Shown: positions 32,832 to 42,447, counted from the stretch's first letter. The stretch: 64,000 bases of DNA from Bacteroidales bacterium (GCA_017619675.1 JAFZRX010000007.1:1-64000); one strand, 5' to 3'. Program-made: numbers and translations. The notes: generated by a model not told the origin, from the sequence alone.

Positions 32832-33668
32832 ATGAAAAGGATAGCATTTGCACTCTCAGCGCTCATTTGCCTCGCAGCAGTCTCTTGCGGGAACAAGGCG
32901 GATTCCCAGCCCAAGATCTCCATCTTCTGCGACCACATAGAAACCATCGCCCACCAGGAAAATATCTCATTTGCAGAAGCGGCAACCCGCCTGAAGGAGA
33001 TGGGTTACACGGGAGCCGACATCAGGGTGTTCCAAAGGCCGGAGGAGATCAATACCCTTGACAGCCTTGGATTCGCCCACGCCTGCGCCATAACTGAGAT
33101 CAACTACTCAAATAAGGACACCCGGGAATTGGAGGACAAGACCCTTGAGTTCATGGCGGAACGGGGCTTTGACAAACTCCTGCTGGTTACGGGACTCATG
33201 CCCCAGGGAGGCCTGACAAAGGAAGAGAGGGACGATGCCAGACAGCGCATCGCCTCCTTCACCAAGAGGGTGGCTGACGCCGGATACACCATCATGGTAG
33301 AAGACTATGACAACCGCCGCTCCCTCTGCTACAATTCCAAGTTGATAGACACCCTCTTTGTGGCGGCCAAGGACCTGGGCCTGGTGTTCGATACCGGTAA
33401 CTTCCAGTTCGCAGGCGAGGACGCAATGGAACAGTATGAGCATTTCCGTCCCAAGATAGGGCACGTACACCTCAAGGACAGGACTTCACCCACCGACATG
33501 GCATGCGTCGCCGTTGGAACGGGATGCATTCCTATTGTGGATATCATTGACAAACTGAAAGAAAGCGGCTATAAAGGCTGGTACACCATTGAGGAATACG
33601 GAGCCCGCCACATGCTGGAGGACTGCGAGACTGGAATCAGGATTGTCAGCGCAGCCCTTACGGACTGA
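32832..33668 (+). CDS. Exported sugar phosphate isomerase/epimerase-like TIM-barrel lipoprotein
   Basis: 278 residues. 'FALSALICLAAVSCGN' is a lipoprotein signal with Cys about 19. The rest matches the AP-endonuclease-family-2 TIM barrel of sugar isomerases and epimerases. Acidic metal ligands are likely in 'IMVEDYDNRRS' (Glu), 'LGLVFDTGNFQF' (Asp), 'IGHVHLKDR' (His) and 'YTIEEYGAR' (Glu). Export is unusual for a fold best known in the cytoplasm, but lipoprotein forms occur in Bacteroidota glycan loci. The start at 32832 begins the signal peptide. It is divergent from the regulator-xylanase pair. Substrate unknown. Its stop abuts the stop of the convergent YitT gene inside TGATCA. Confidence 0.85.
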   Translation: MKRIAFALSALICLAAVSCGNKADSQPKISIFCDHIETIAHQENISFAEAATRLKEMGYTGADIRVFQRPEEINTLDSLGFAHACAITEINYSNKDTRELEDKTLEFMAERGFDKLLLVTGLMPQGGLTKEERDDARQRIASFTKRVADAGYTIMVEDYDNRRSLCYNSKLIDTLFVAAKDLGLVFDTGNFQFAGEDAMEQYEHFRPKIGHVHLKDRTSPTDMACVAVGTGCIPIVDIIDKLKESGYKGWYTIEEYGARHMLEDCETGIRIVSAALTD

Positions 33669-34589
33669 TCACTTCTTTATCTTCTCGAAGCCCTTGCCAT
33701 AAACCCCTGATACCGAGGTTATTGAAAGGAATGCATCCGGATCTATGGACTTGATGTAGCGCAGAAGCATGCTCAGGTCCGTCTTTCTGGTGAGGACCAC
33801 CAGTACGTGGGACTCTTCCTTGGTATACCATCCCTGGCCCTGAAGCACGGTGACGCCGCGGTGAAGGCCGCGGGTTATTGCATCGGCAATCTGGTCATAC
33901 TTCTTGGAGAAGACAAGCAGCTGTACGGACTGCTTGGAGCCGGCCATATACATGTCCAGAACTGAGGTCATCACGGCTATGAGGATGAGACCGTAGACCA
34001 CAGTGGTAACCTTCTCCACGAACGGAACCAACTGGCCTTCAGCGTTATATGAAGGCACCAGGAGTGAGGACAGGATAATTATCACATCCATGAAAAGGAT
34101 GAGACGGCCCAGGGAAATGTTCCTGTACTTGTTTATCATCAGGGCTATGATGTCCGTGCCGCCAGTACTGCCTCCCTGTGAGAAAGACAATCCAATTCCT
34201 ACTCCCACAAGGATACCTCCCATGATCGTACTCATCAGCTTGCCGTTTTCAAGGGCCAGGCTGTTAATCAGGCTCATGGGAATTATATCCTGGAAGATAT
34301 TCAACCCTATGGACGCTATGATTATGGCATAGACGGATTTGATGCCGAAGTTCTTGCCCAGCACGAACAGGGCGGCTATGAGAAGACCCGCGTTGATGAT
34401 GAAATAGGTGTAACCCATCTTGACCGCTCCGCCGGTCGCATACTGTACGATTGACGCGATACCTGTCACTCCGCCGCCGATGAGGTTGTTTGGAACCAGG
34501 AAAATGGTCCATCCCAGCACATAGCAGAGGATTCCAAGGGTTATGAGGACGTACTCCTTTACCCCGCGCAGTATCTTCTTAGCTTTCAT
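33669..34589 (-). CDS. YitT family membrane protein (copy B)
   Basis: 306 residues. Five or six hydrophobic segments (the YitT/DUF161 domain, 'YVLITLGILCYVLGWTIFLV', 'GGSTGGTDIIALMINKY') are followed by a soluble C-terminal DUF2179 domain ('VTVLQGQGWYTKEESHVLVV'). Members are inner-membrane proteins of unsettled function. It overlaps the upstream paralogue by 11 bp. The two are diverged tandem copies of the same architecture. Confidence 0.85.
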   Translation of the reverse strand: MKAKKILRGVKEYVLITLGILCYVLGWTIFLVPNNLIGGGVTGIASIVQYATGGAVKMGYTYFIINAGLLIAALFVLGKNFGIKSVYAIIIASIGLNIFQDIIPMSLINSLALENGKLMSTIMGGILVGVGIGLSFSQGGSTGGTDIIALMINKYRNISLGRLILFMDVIIILSSLLVPSYNAEGQLVPFVEKVTTVVYGLILIAVMTSVLDMYMAGSKQSVQLLVFSKKYDQIADAITRGLHRGVTVLQGQGWYTKEESHVLVVLTRKTDLSMLLRYIKSIDPDAFLSITSVSGVYGKGFEKIKK

Positions 34590-35508
34590 CAGCCTTTTCC
34601 TTTTTCTTCTTGGGGCTTAGTCCGGCCTTTATCTCATCGAAGCCTTCCCCGAATACGTTATGCGTGTTGGTGACGGAAATGAAAGCCTTTGGATCCAGGT
34701 CCTTGATAACCTTGGATAGGGTTGGGAACTGCTTCTGGGTGATAAGGATAAGCAGGACGTTGCGGTCCTTCTTTGTAAACCATCCCTGAGCCTTTAGAAG
34801 GGTCACTCCCCTGTCCATGTTGTTGATGATGTGGTCAGCGATAGCCTCGTACTTGTCAGAGAATACAAGCAGCTGGTAGGAAGAACGGCGTCCTCCCACA
34901 ATGGTATCGATGAACATTGTGAACACCACTATCTCTATGAGTCCGTAAATCATATCCGCGAATGACTTTTCCGGGAGGAAAAGGATGAGGCAGATAATGA
35001 CAAAGTCAGAATAGAAGAATACCTTGCTCAACTGTATCGGCCAGTATTTGTTCACCATGAGCGCCACGATGTCAGTTCCGCCAGTGCTGCCACCGTACCT
35101 GAGGATCAGGCCAATGCCGGTGGCCTCCAGGACTCCGGCCAACACCGGAATCACAAGCGTCTCCCTGACATAGAAGAACTGCCCCTGGACGCTGTGCAGC
35201 GCCGGAGTTGAGGCTATGAGCGACATTGCCAGGGATGACATGGCAATGCAGTATATGGTCTTGAACCCGAAGCCAATGCCCATGAGCAGCACTGCCGCCA
35301 GTATGAGCACGGCGTTGATAACGATATATGAAACTGATGCCTGGATCAGTCCTCCGGTCGCATACTGGATCACCGTACAGAGACCCATCATTCCTCCGGC
35401 GGACATCCCGTTGGGAATCATGAAGCCTTCCCATGCGAAAGCAAAGATGAATGCCGCTACTGTAAGTGCGAGATATTCCCAAATAGTTTTAGCTACAGCC
35501 TTTTTCAA
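34579..35508 (-). CDS. YitT family membrane protein (copy A), TTG start
   Basis: 309 residues with the same YitT plus DUF2179 plan: 'YGGSTGGTDIVALMVNKYWP' between membrane segments and 'GVTLLKAQGWFTKKDRNVLL' in the soluble domain. The C-terminal tail is Lys-rich. The first in-frame initiator is TTG at 35508; the next ATG is 28 codons in and would cut the first membrane segment, so TTG is preferred. It begins 6 nt after the leuS stop, so the YitT pair is probably on the leuS transcript. Function unknown. Confidence 0.82.
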   Translation of the reverse strand: MKKAVAKTIWEYLALTVAAFIFAFAWEGFMIPNGMSAGGMMGLCTVIQYATGGLIQASVSYIVINAVLILAAVLLMGIGFGFKTIYCIAMSSLAMSLIASTPALHSVQGQFFYVRETLVIPVLAGVLEATGIGLILRYGGSTGGTDIVALMVNKYWPIQLSKVFFYSDFVIICLILFLPEKSFADMIYGLIEIVVFTMFIDTIVGGRRSSYQLLVFSDKYEAIADHIINNMDRGVTLLKAQGWFTKKDRNVLLILITQKQFPTLSKVIKDLDPKAFISVTNTHNVFGEGFDEIKAGLSPKKKKEKADES

Positions 35509-35514
35509 ACCTTT

Positions 35515-38235
35515 TTACTTGATTACAACGTTCACGATCTTTCCAGGGACCACGATTACCTTTACGATGTGCAGGTCGCCCACATACTTGGCGGTCTGCG
35601 GATATGCTCTTACAAAGGCCTCCACCTCAGCGGCAGGGGCTGACTTGGGGAGTTCCACGGTGAAGCGCATCTTGCCGTTGAACTGCACCGGATATGTGAC
35701 GATGTCTTCCGCCGCGAGAGCGGGGATGAACTCCGGGAAGGATGCGTACGCGACGCTTCCGTCGTGTCCCAGCATCTGCCAGAGTTCCTCCGCTATATGC
35801 GGCGCGAAGGGGCTCAGGAGCACTACCATGGGCTCCAGGATCTCCCTCTTGCTGCATCCCAGGGCCATCAGGTCGTTCACTGCGATCATGAAGGCGCTGA
35901 TAGTGGTGTTGAAGGAGAAGTTCTCTATGTCTTCCTGCTCCTTGCCGATTAGCTTGTGCAGAACCTTGAGTTCCTCAGGCTTCGCCTTCTCTTCGCTCAG
36001 GTTCTCGAAGAGCCTCCAGAAGCGCTTGAGGAAGCGGTTCACGCCGTCGATTCCCTTGGTGTCCCAAGGCTTGCTCTGCTCCAGGGGACCCAGGAACATC
36101 TCGTACAGGCGGAGCGTATCGGCACCGTAGGTGTCGCAGATATCGTCAGGGTTCACCACGTTGAACATGCTCTTGCTCATCTTCTCCACGGCCCAGCCGC
36201 AGACGTATTCGCCGTTCTCCAAGATGAACTCGGCGTCGTGGAACTCCGGCCTCCAGGCCTTGAAGCCTTCCAGGTCAAGTTTGTCGTTCCTTACCAGGTT
36301 AATGTCCACGTGGATCTCGGTGGTCTGGTACTTGTCCTTGAGGCCTGCGGAGACGAATGTATTGGTATTTACTATACGGTATACGAAGTTGGAGCGGCCC
36401 TGGATCATACCCTGGTTGATGAGTTTCTTGAAAGGCTCGGCCTCGCAGACATATCCCAGGTCATAGAGGAACTTGTTCCAGAAACGAGAGTAGATGAGGT
36501 GACCGGTGGCGTGCTCGGTACCGCCTATGTACAGGTCCACGTCGCGCCAATAATTGTCAGCCCTCTCGCTTACCAGGGCATTGTCATTGGTGGGATCCAT
36601 GTACCTGAGATAGTATGCGCTGGAACCGGCGAAGCCAGGCATGGTGCTCTTCTCAAGCGGATAGCCGTCCCAAGTCCAGCCCTTGGCCCTTGCGAGAGGC
36701 GGCTCGCCGGCCTCCGTAGGCTTGAATTCAGTGATCTCAGGGAGTTCCAGAGGGAGGCTCTCCATTGGGATGGGAGTTGGGATACCGTCCTTGTAATATA
36801 TAGGGAACGGCTCTCCCCAATATCTCTGGCGGGAGAAGATGGCGTCCCTGAGGCGGTAGTTGGTCTTGCGGCGTCCCAGGCCGTTTGCCTCAACGTAATC
36901 CTTGGCTGCCTCAATGGCCTCCTTCACATCAAGGCCGTTCAGGAACCCTGAGTTGCACATCTTGCCTTCCTTGGCGTCGAAGCTCTCCTCGGAAACGTCG
37001 CAGCCCTCTATGATGGGCACGATAGGCAGGTTGAATGTCTTGGCAAAGGCATAGTCGCGGCTGTCGTGCGCCGGAACCGCCATGATGGCGCCGGTACCGT
37101 AGCCTGCAAGGACATATTCTGAGATCCAGATAGGAACTTTGTCTCCTGTCAGAGGATTGATGGCGTAGGAGCCGGAGAACACGCCCGTGACGGTGCGGGT
37201 CTCTGCGATCCTCTCCCTTTCAGTCTTCTTCTTGACATACTGCTGATATTCCTCTACGGCAGCCTTCTGCTCGGGGGTGGTGAGCTTCTCCACCAGCTCG
37301 CTCTCAGGGGCGAGCACCATGAAGGTGACGCCGAACACGGTGTCGGCACGGGTGGTGAAGATGGTGATGGGCATCTCCCTGTCGCCGCAGATGGTGTTGA
37401 ATACCATTTCGGTACCCTCAGACTTTCCAATCCAGTTGCGCTGCATTTCCTTGAGGGAGTCGGTCCAGTCTATGGTGTCCAGGCCCTTGAGGAGCCTTTC
37501 CGCGTAAGCGCTGACCCTCAGCTGCCACTGCGTCATCTTCTTCTGCTCCACAGGATAGCCGCCGCGCACGGAGAGGCCTTCCTTGACCTCGTCATTGGCG
37601 AGCACGGTGCCCAATTGGGGGCACCAGTTCACCGCGGTCTCTCCCTGATAGGCGATGCGGTAGTTCATGAGGATGTCGGATTTCTCCTTTTCCGATGCGG
37701 AAGCCCACTTTTCCGGCGTAACGCCTTCGTATCCCGTGGTCTGGAACTTCTCGATGAGCTCGCTTATAGGGCGGGCCTTGTCCTGTGCGGGGTCGTACCA
37801 GCTGTCGAACATCTTGAGGAACGCCCACTGGGTCCACTTGTAGTACTTGGGGTCACAGGTGCGCACTTCCCTGTCCCAATCAAATGAAAAGCCTATCCTG
37901 TCCAGCTGCTGGCGGTAACGGTTTATATTGTTTGTGGTGGTTATCTCCGGATGCTGGCCGGTCTGGATGGCGTACTGCTCGGCGGGAAGGCCAAAGGCGT
38001 CGTATCCCATAGGATGCAGGACGTTGAATCCCTTGAGGCGCTTGTACCTGGAGAAAATGTCGCTTGCGATGTATCCCAGGGGATGGCCTACGTGAAGGCC
38101 CGCTCCGGACGGATACGGGAACATGTCCAGGACATAGAATTTAGGTTTGGTCTCGTCCACTTCTGCCTTGAAGGTCTTATTGGATGCCCAGTAAGCCTGC
38201 CACTTCTTTTCAATTGATTTAAAATCGTACTCCAT
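35515..38235 (-). CDS. leuS: Leucyl-tRNA synthetase
   Basis: 906 residues, a full-length class Ia synthetase. '[13 protein letters not shown]' contains the HIGH motif (H-V-G-H), '[16 protein letters not shown]' follows, and the inserted CP1 editing domain spans about 230-430 ('[17 protein letters not shown]' with the Thr-rich proofreading site). '[11 protein letters not shown]' is the KMSKS loop. A C-terminal anticodon-binding helical bundle and small C-terminal domain complete it. It lies 10 nt downstream of the M28-like gene, within a SPOR/M28-like/leuS/YitT/YitT gene string. Confidence 0.97.
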   Translation of the reverse strand: MEYDFKSIEKKWQAYWASNKTFKAEVDETKPKFYVLDMFPYPSGAGLHVGHPLGYIASDIFSRYKRLKGFNVLHPMGYDAFGLPAEQYAIQTGQHPEITTTNNINRYRQQLDRIGFSFDWDREVRTCDPKYYKWTQWAFLKMFDSWYDPAQDKARPISELIEKFQTTGYEGVTPEKWASASEKEKSDILMNYRIAYQGETAVNWCPQLGTVLANDEVKEGLSVRGGYPVEQKKMTQWQLRVSAYAERLLKGLDTIDWTDSLKEMQRNWIGKSEGTEMVFNTICGDREMPITIFTTRADTVFGVTFMVLAPESELVEKLTTPEQKAAVEEYQQYVKKKTERERIAETRTVTGVFSGSYAINPLTGDKVPIWISEYVLAGYGTGAIMAVPAHDSRDYAFAKTFNLPIVPIIEGCDVSEESFDAKEGKMCNSGFLNGLDVKEAIEAAKDYVEANGLGRRKTNYRLRDAIFSRQRYWGEPFPIYYKDGIPTPIPMESLPLELPEITEFKPTEAGEPPLARAKGWTWDGYPLEKSTMPGFAGSSAYYLRYMDPTNDNALVSERADNYWRDVDLYIGGTEHATGHLIYSRFWNKFLYDLGYVCEAEPFKKLINQGMIQGRSNFVYRIVNTNTFVSAGLKDKYQTTEIHVDINLVRNDKLDLEGFKAWRPEFHDAEFILENGEYVCGWAVEKMSKSMFNVVNPDDICDTYGADTLRLYEMFLGPLEQSKPWDTKGIDGVNRFLKRFWRLFENLSEEKAKPEELKVLHKLIGKEQEDIENFSFNTTISAFMIAVNDLMALGCSKREILEPMVVLLSPFAPHIAEELWQMLGHDGSVAYASFPEFIPALAAEDIVTYPVQFNGKMRFTVELPKSAPAAEVEAFVRAYPQTAKYVGDLHIVKVIVVPGKIVNVVIK

Positions 38236-38245
38236 ATATTATTCT

Positions 38246-39562
38246 TTATCTTTTTTCAAGTCTGAATTCCACGTACAGGTTCATGGATGCCTTGACCTTC
38301 TTGCCGTTCAGGGTGCCCGGCTTCCACGTAGGGGAAGCCGCAATGACCCTTACGGCCTCCTGGTCAAGGAGTTCGTCAACTCCCTTGAGCACCTGCACGT
38401 CAGTAATCTTTCCTTTCTCGTCTATCACGAATCCCACCAGTACCTGACCCTGGATTCCGTTGTCAACCGCCTCCTGGGGATATTTGAGGTATTTGTACAC
38501 CCACTGCTCCAGGAACACCTTGGGGTCATAGCTGTTCAGGAAGGACGGCTTGGTGGTGCAGTCATAGTAAGGTATCACGGTTGGCGCAAGGGTCTTGGAA
38601 ACAGCCTCCTGAGGGCGGAAGAGGAGCCTTGGACCATTAATCAGGGATACGGAGAAGTTGTATATGTATTCCAGTTCCCTTTCCATGTTACCATAGTCTA
38701 TTATTGACGGAGTATCACGGACGGAGCCCCATTCGGAATACCTTCCGGTGGTGAAATAGATTGACGGGATCTCCTTGTCATAGAATGCCCTGTGGTCCGA
38801 TGCGAAAGGCTCCGACGCGGTAAGTTCCGGCACAATTGGGTGGAGTTCGCTGTTCACGTTCTGGAGAAGGGCGTTCATATCGGCATTGGAACTTGTGTAG
38901 GCATAGAAGCCGCGGTTCCCGGTGCCCAGCATGTCAAGGTTGATCATGGCGTCAATCCTGTCCGTAGCGGTGAAGGCGCGGTTCAGGAAGTACCAGGCGC
39001 CGGCATAGGACTGCGTGGAGGCTCCAAAGCCTATGAGCAGTACCGAGCGGCGCAGGAGCAGCGCGTTGGTGCTCAGGCGCTTGGCCAGTTCCGCCAGGAC
39101 AGCCACTCCGGACGCATTGCCGTTAGCTCCGTAATATATGTTCTTGCGGGCTTCCCCGTCCACGGTCATCATTGAGGTACCCGTGTTGTCCAGGCGGGCG
39201 CCTATCACAATGTAATTGTTCCTCATGGAGGCGTCATAGCCCGGAATATAGGCTATTACATTGCGGGAGGTAAGGGTGTCGCCGGATTCCTGCATCACGC
39301 CAAATTCGTCGCCCTCCGGGCCGGAAAGCACGTCCAGGCCGTATTTGTCGAAGATTTCCGTCAGGTAGATGGCGGCCTCCAGTTCTCCCTCCGATCCGGG
39401 GGCGCGCCCCTCCAGGAAGGTGGAGGACAGGAAGGTCACGTGCTCCTTGAGAGCGGATACGGTTTCGCTGTCTTCCAGGTCTTTATATGAGCCGCCCATG
39501 AACTGGGCGTTAAGCGGGATGGTCAGGGTTAAGGCAAGAATTGCTAACGGGATCCTTTTCAT
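38246..39562 (-). CDS. Periplasmic M28-like pseudopeptidase fused to a TonB C-terminal domain
   Basis: 438 residues with a signal peptide (about 1-20). Residues 35-310 have the M28 zinc-aminopeptidase layout, but the active site is altered. The usual A-H-x-D is G-A-R123-L-D, the usual G-A-D-D-N is G-A-N-G148-N, and the catalytic Glu-Glu pair is S182-T183. Only D210 ('NLDMLG') and H257 ('SDHRAF') remain. Peptidase activity is therefore unlikely. Residues about 350-438 match a TonB C-terminal domain ('LKYPQEAVDNGIQGQVLVGF', 'PTWKPGTLNGKKV'). The ATG at 39562 begins the signal peptide; an ATG four codons upstream is possible. It follows the SPOR gene by about 4 nt and precedes leuS. Confidence 0.85.
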   Translation of the reverse strand: MKRIPLAILALTLTIPLNAQFMGGSYKDLEDSETVSALKEHVTFLSSTFLEGRAPGSEGELEAAIYLTEIFDKYGLDVLSGPEGDEFGVMQESGDTLTSRNVIAYIPGYDASMRNNYIVIGARLDNTGTSMMTVDGEARKNIYYGANGNASGVAVLAELAKRLSTNALLLRRSVLLIGFGASTQSYAGAWYFLNRAFTATDRIDAMINLDMLGTGNRGFYAYTSSNADMNALLQNVNSELHPIVPELTASEPFASDHRAFYDKEIPSIYFTTGRYSEWGSVRDTPSIIDYGNMERELEYIYNFSVSLINGPRLLFRPQEAVSKTLAPTVIPYYDCTTKPSFLNSYDPKVFLEQWVYKYLKYPQEAVDNGIQGQVLVGFVIDEKGKITDVQVLKGVDELLDQEAVRVIAASPTWKPGTLNGKKVKASMNLYVEFRLEKR

Positions 39563-39566
39563 AATT

Positions 39567-40082
39567 TCATTCATTTACAAGCACCCAGGCTTCCGCCGGG
39601 CAGAATTTTTCCTCCCTGAGTTTAGCAAAAGACTTGCCCAATTGTACAAAACTGTCACTGCTGCAGGCCACCACGCCGGTCTTTCCGTTACGGTATTGAT
39701 AAGGTGACGCCTCATATCCGGCGGCCTTTACGGTGGCGACAAGTTTTTCAGCGTTTTCAGCGCTTGAGAAAGCGCCCAGCACTACGTTGTACAAGGCTGG
39801 GAGCGGCGTATTGATATGCACGTTAAGGTCCTTCAGCTTTATGAAATCAATCTCCGAAAGGGCCTCGACGGCCGCGAGGGAATCCGCCAGGTAAATCCTC
39901 TGGCGCTCCTGCTCCGCGCGCATCTCCTCTTCCTGCCTGGCCCTGGCCTCGCGCTCCTCCTTTTCCGCCAGCATCTGACCGATCTGGGCGGACGTGGGAC
40001 GACCTGCAACCGTGCGCATGAAATCACAGCTGACGGCCGCACAGAGGGCTAAAAGGAATGCCAGGACACGTAATACTTTCAT
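39567..40082 (-). CDS. SPOR-domain lipoprotein with a charged coiled coil
   Basis: 171 residues. 'LAFLLALCAAVSCDF' is a lipoprotein signal with Cys about 19. Residues 35-70 are a highly charged Glu/Arg helix ('EKEEREARARQEEEMRAEQE'), a likely coiled coil. The C-terminal 75 residues fit a SPOR peptidoglycan-binding domain ('LYNVVLGAFSSAENAEKLVA'). Such proteins often localise to septal, denuded peptidoglycan. The ATG at 40082 begins the lipoprotein signal. The gene is divergent from phoH and heads the leuS gene string. Confidence 0.85.
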   Translation of the reverse strand: MKVLRVLAFLLALCAAVSCDFMRTVAGRPTSAQIGQMLAEKEEREARARQEEEMRAEQERQRIYLADSLAAVEALSEIDFIKLKDLNVHINTPLPALYNVVLGAFSSAENAEKLVATVKAAGYEASPYQYRNGKTGVVACSSDSFVQLGKSFAKLREEKFCPAEAWVLVNE

Positions 40083-40088
40083 AACTTG

Positions 40089-40096
40089 CAAAGTTA
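40089..40096 (-). promoter_or_regulatory. Putative -7 box of the SPOR gene
   Basis: CAAAGTTA on the plus strand gives TAACTTTG on the minus strand, 6 nt before the ATG at 40082. Confidence 0.5.
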
Positions 40097-40122
40097 ATGA
40101 TTTTGCGTGAGAAAAAAACTCT

Positions 40123-40130
40123 TATATTTG
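40123..40130 (+). promoter_or_regulatory. Putative -7 box of phoH
   Basis: TATATTTG lies 7 nt before the ATG at 40138. A TTTG at 40102-40105 sits 17 nt upstream as a possible -33 element. Confidence 0.5.
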
Positions 40131-40137
40131 CCTATGT

Positions 40138-41070
40138 ATGAAGAAGACCATTAAACTGGAAGACGTAGAGCCTATAGTTTTATACGGCGCCGGCAACAAG
40201 ATCCTTGAAGAATTCTGCAGTTATTTCCCGGGCCTAAAAGTAACGGCCAGAGGAACGGACATCATCCTGGACGGAAATCCTTCCCAGATAGAGGAATTCG
40301 GCATGAAGTTGAACGAACTCATCCGCCTGTGCCACATCAAGAAAAGCCTCACCATATACGACGTGGAGGACATCTTTGACGGGGAGAATTCCCCGGAAAA
40401 ATTCCTCCTCAACGGAGATGCCGTGATAGTACACTCTACGGATGGAAAGGCCATCAGGGCCCGCAACGCCAACCAGCAGAAAATGGTCAAGGCTTACTTC
40501 GAGAACGACCTGGTATTCGCCCTTGGTCCCGCCGGAACCGGCAAGACCTACGTGGCAATAGCCCTGGCCGTGCGCGCCCTCAAGAACAGGGAGATAAAGC
40601 GCATCATTCTCACCCGTCCCGCCGTGGAAGCGGGCGAACGCCTGGGATTCCTCCCGGGAGACCTCAAGGACAAACTGGACCCATATCTTCAGCCCCTGTA
40701 CGACGCCCTGGGAGATATGATCCCTTCTCGCAAACTACAGGAATTCATGGCCGACGGGACCATCCAGATAGCCCCGCTCGCCTATATGCGCGGCCGCACC
40801 CTTGACAGGGCCTGCGTTATCCTGGACGAGGCCCAGAACACCAACATGGGCCAGTTGAAGATGTTCCTGACCCGTATGGGCAACGATGCCAAATTCATAG
40901 TGACCGGCGACGCCACCCAGGTGGACCTCCCCAAAAAAGAAGACAGCGGACTCCTCAAAGGCGTCTCGCTGCTGGAAAATATAAAGGGTGTCGCAGTCAT
41001 CTCCTTTACTAACGAAGATATCGTGCGACACCCCTTGGTGACCAAGATAGTCAAGGCCTTTGAAAACTAG
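40138..41070 (+). CDS. phoH: PhoH family ATPase
   Basis: 310 residues. The PhoH/YbeZ family are cytoplasmic P-loop ATPases linked to RNA metabolism and ribosome maturation. An N-terminal KH-like region (about 20-90) precedes Walker A 'ALGPAGTGKTYVAIALAV', 'ILTRPAVEAGERLGFLPGDL' and Walker B 'CVILDEAQNTN'. The arginine-finger region 'VTGDATQVDLP' follows. The length is typical. It probably lacks a leader. The TAG stop shares CTAG (41067-41070) with the stop of the convergent TPR gene. Confidence 0.93.
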   Translation: MKKTIKLEDVEPIVLYGAGNKILEEFCSYFPGLKVTARGTDIILDGNPSQIEEFGMKLNELIRLCHIKKSLTIYDVEDIFDGENSPEKFLLNGDAVIVHSTDGKAIRARNANQQKMVKAYFENDLVFALGPAGTGKTYVAIALAVRALKNREIKRIILTRPAVEAGERLGFLPGDLKDKLDPYLQPLYDALGDMIPSRKLQEFMADGTIQIAPLAYMRGRTLDRACVILDEAQNTNMGQLKMFLTRMGNDAKFIVTGDATQVDLPKKEDSGLLKGVSLLENIKGVAVISFTNEDIVRHPLVTKIVKAFEN

Positions 41071-42428
41071 TTGGCCGCGTTGACTATCGCGTTATACTGA
41101 TCGTATTTAGCCTGGTAAGCAGGATCCTCCTCACGGAAACGGAAGCATGCGTTCTTAAGATACTCAGCGATGCTGACCTTAAGTTCGTTGTCCTTGGTGA
41201 TTGCGAGGGCTTTCTCGAACGGCTCGATGCAAGCCTTGAGGTTGCGCTCGAAATCCTCTACGAGAGCGGCGTACTTGGTGTCGTCAAGCTCTTCCTGAGC
41301 CTTCTCCTGAATCTCTACGGCAAGGTCGTAGAACATGATTCCCTCTCCAATGTAACCGAACTCATAGTTAGGATTAACCTTTGCGCTCTGCTCATAGCTC
41401 TTTACAGCTTCCTCGATATTTCCAAGCTCGCGGTTGATGTTACCCTCTACATAATACAGTGATGCATTGTTGGGGTCCTTGGCCTTTGCAGCGGAAATAA
41501 GTTCGAAGAGCCTGTTGGGATCTGCCTGCTCTGACAGGTAGAAGTTGATGAGGCTTACGAGGATTCCCTGGCTCTCAGGATACTTCTGGAAAGCGTCCTC
41601 GAGGGTCTTCTTCATAAGGTCCTTGTCACCAAGCTTGCCGTAGGTGTCGCCCAACTTAGCATAAACTTCGCCGTCCTTTGCATAATCCATAGTAAGGCAC
41701 TTCTCAAGGAAGCTCTTTGCACGGTCATAGTTTCCAGCCTCATATGCTGTATAACCGGCGCTATAGAACATGTCAGGATCAGGTTTGTTGTACGGAGCCC
41801 ATGTGCTGACTTCTCCGGCCCTTTCAAAGCTGACGCTGGCGTCTGCCATCTTGCCCAGGGTGTAGTAGCTGAAGGCTTCGTCATTGAACTTGTCCACAAT
41901 CTTGCTCATGGCAGCGATGAGGTCCTTGCTCTTTGATCCCTTAGGATCCAGGGTGCCCGCTTTCTTGTAAGCCTCGGCGGCTTTCCACAAAGCGTCAGGA
42001 ACCGCAGGACGCGCGATCTCCATGGCAACAAGATTGCCGATTTCGTTCGTATAGTAGTTGTAAGCGCCATAGGATGACTTGGTCAGGCTCTGGCCGTTTA
42101 CCTCTACCTGCTCCTGGGATGTAGGCCTTGCATTCCTGAGGATGAGGGTAAGGTCCTGAGCTGAAGCTCCGAGCCAACCGTCACCGGCGGAAGCGTTATA
42201 TGCTGCCATATAGGCTTCTCCCAGTTTTGTCCATGTAGCAAGCTTTGCAGCCTTCTTGGCATCGGCTGCATCCTTTTCAGCTGCCTCTACGGCAGCGGTG
42301 AAGCGGGCTGCTCCACCTGCAGGGCCACCGCCCGGGGCTCCGCCCCTGGGGGCTCCGCCGCCTCTAGGCTGTGCATAGCCAACCATCACGGAGGCGATCA
42401 TCGCTAATGAGATAAGAATTCTTTTCAT
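41067..42428 (-). CDS. Secreted tetratricopeptide-repeat protein
   Basis: 453 residues with a signal peptide (about 1-19, 'LAMIASVMVGYAQ'). Next is a low-complexity Gly/Pro/Arg segment (about 20-42, 'PRGGGAPRGGAPGGGPAGGA'). The rest is helical with several TPR-like repeats, for example 'YSAGYTAYEAGNYDRAKSFL', 'VYAKLGDTYGKLGDKDLMKK', 'LYYVEGNINRELGNIEEAVK' and 'QSAKVNPNYEFGYIGEGIMF'. It is probably a periplasmic or surface scaffold; partner unknown. It starts 19 nt after the gyrA stop and is probably transcribed with gyrA. Confidence 0.85.
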   Translation of the reverse strand: MKRILISLAMIASVMVGYAQPRGGGAPRGGAPGGGPAGGAARFTAAVEAAEKDAADAKKAAKLATWTKLGEAYMAAYNASAGDGWLGASAQDLTLILRNARPTSQEQVEVNGQSLTKSSYGAYNYYTNEIGNLVAMEIARPAVPDALWKAAEAYKKAGTLDPKGSKSKDLIAAMSKIVDKFNDEAFSYYTLGKMADASVSFERAGEVSTWAPYNKPDPDMFYSAGYTAYEAGNYDRAKSFLEKCLTMDYAKDGEVYAKLGDTYGKLGDKDLMKKTLEDAFQKYPESQGILVSLINFYLSEQADPNRLFELISAAKAKDPNNASLYYVEGNINRELGNIEEAVKSYEQSAKVNPNYEFGYIGEGIMFYDLAVEIQEKAQEELDDTKYAALVEDFERNLKACIEPFEKALAITKDNELKVSIAEYLKNACFRFREEDPAYQAKYDQYNAIVNAAN

Positions 42429-42447
42429 AATGCTAAAAATGTTGTGA

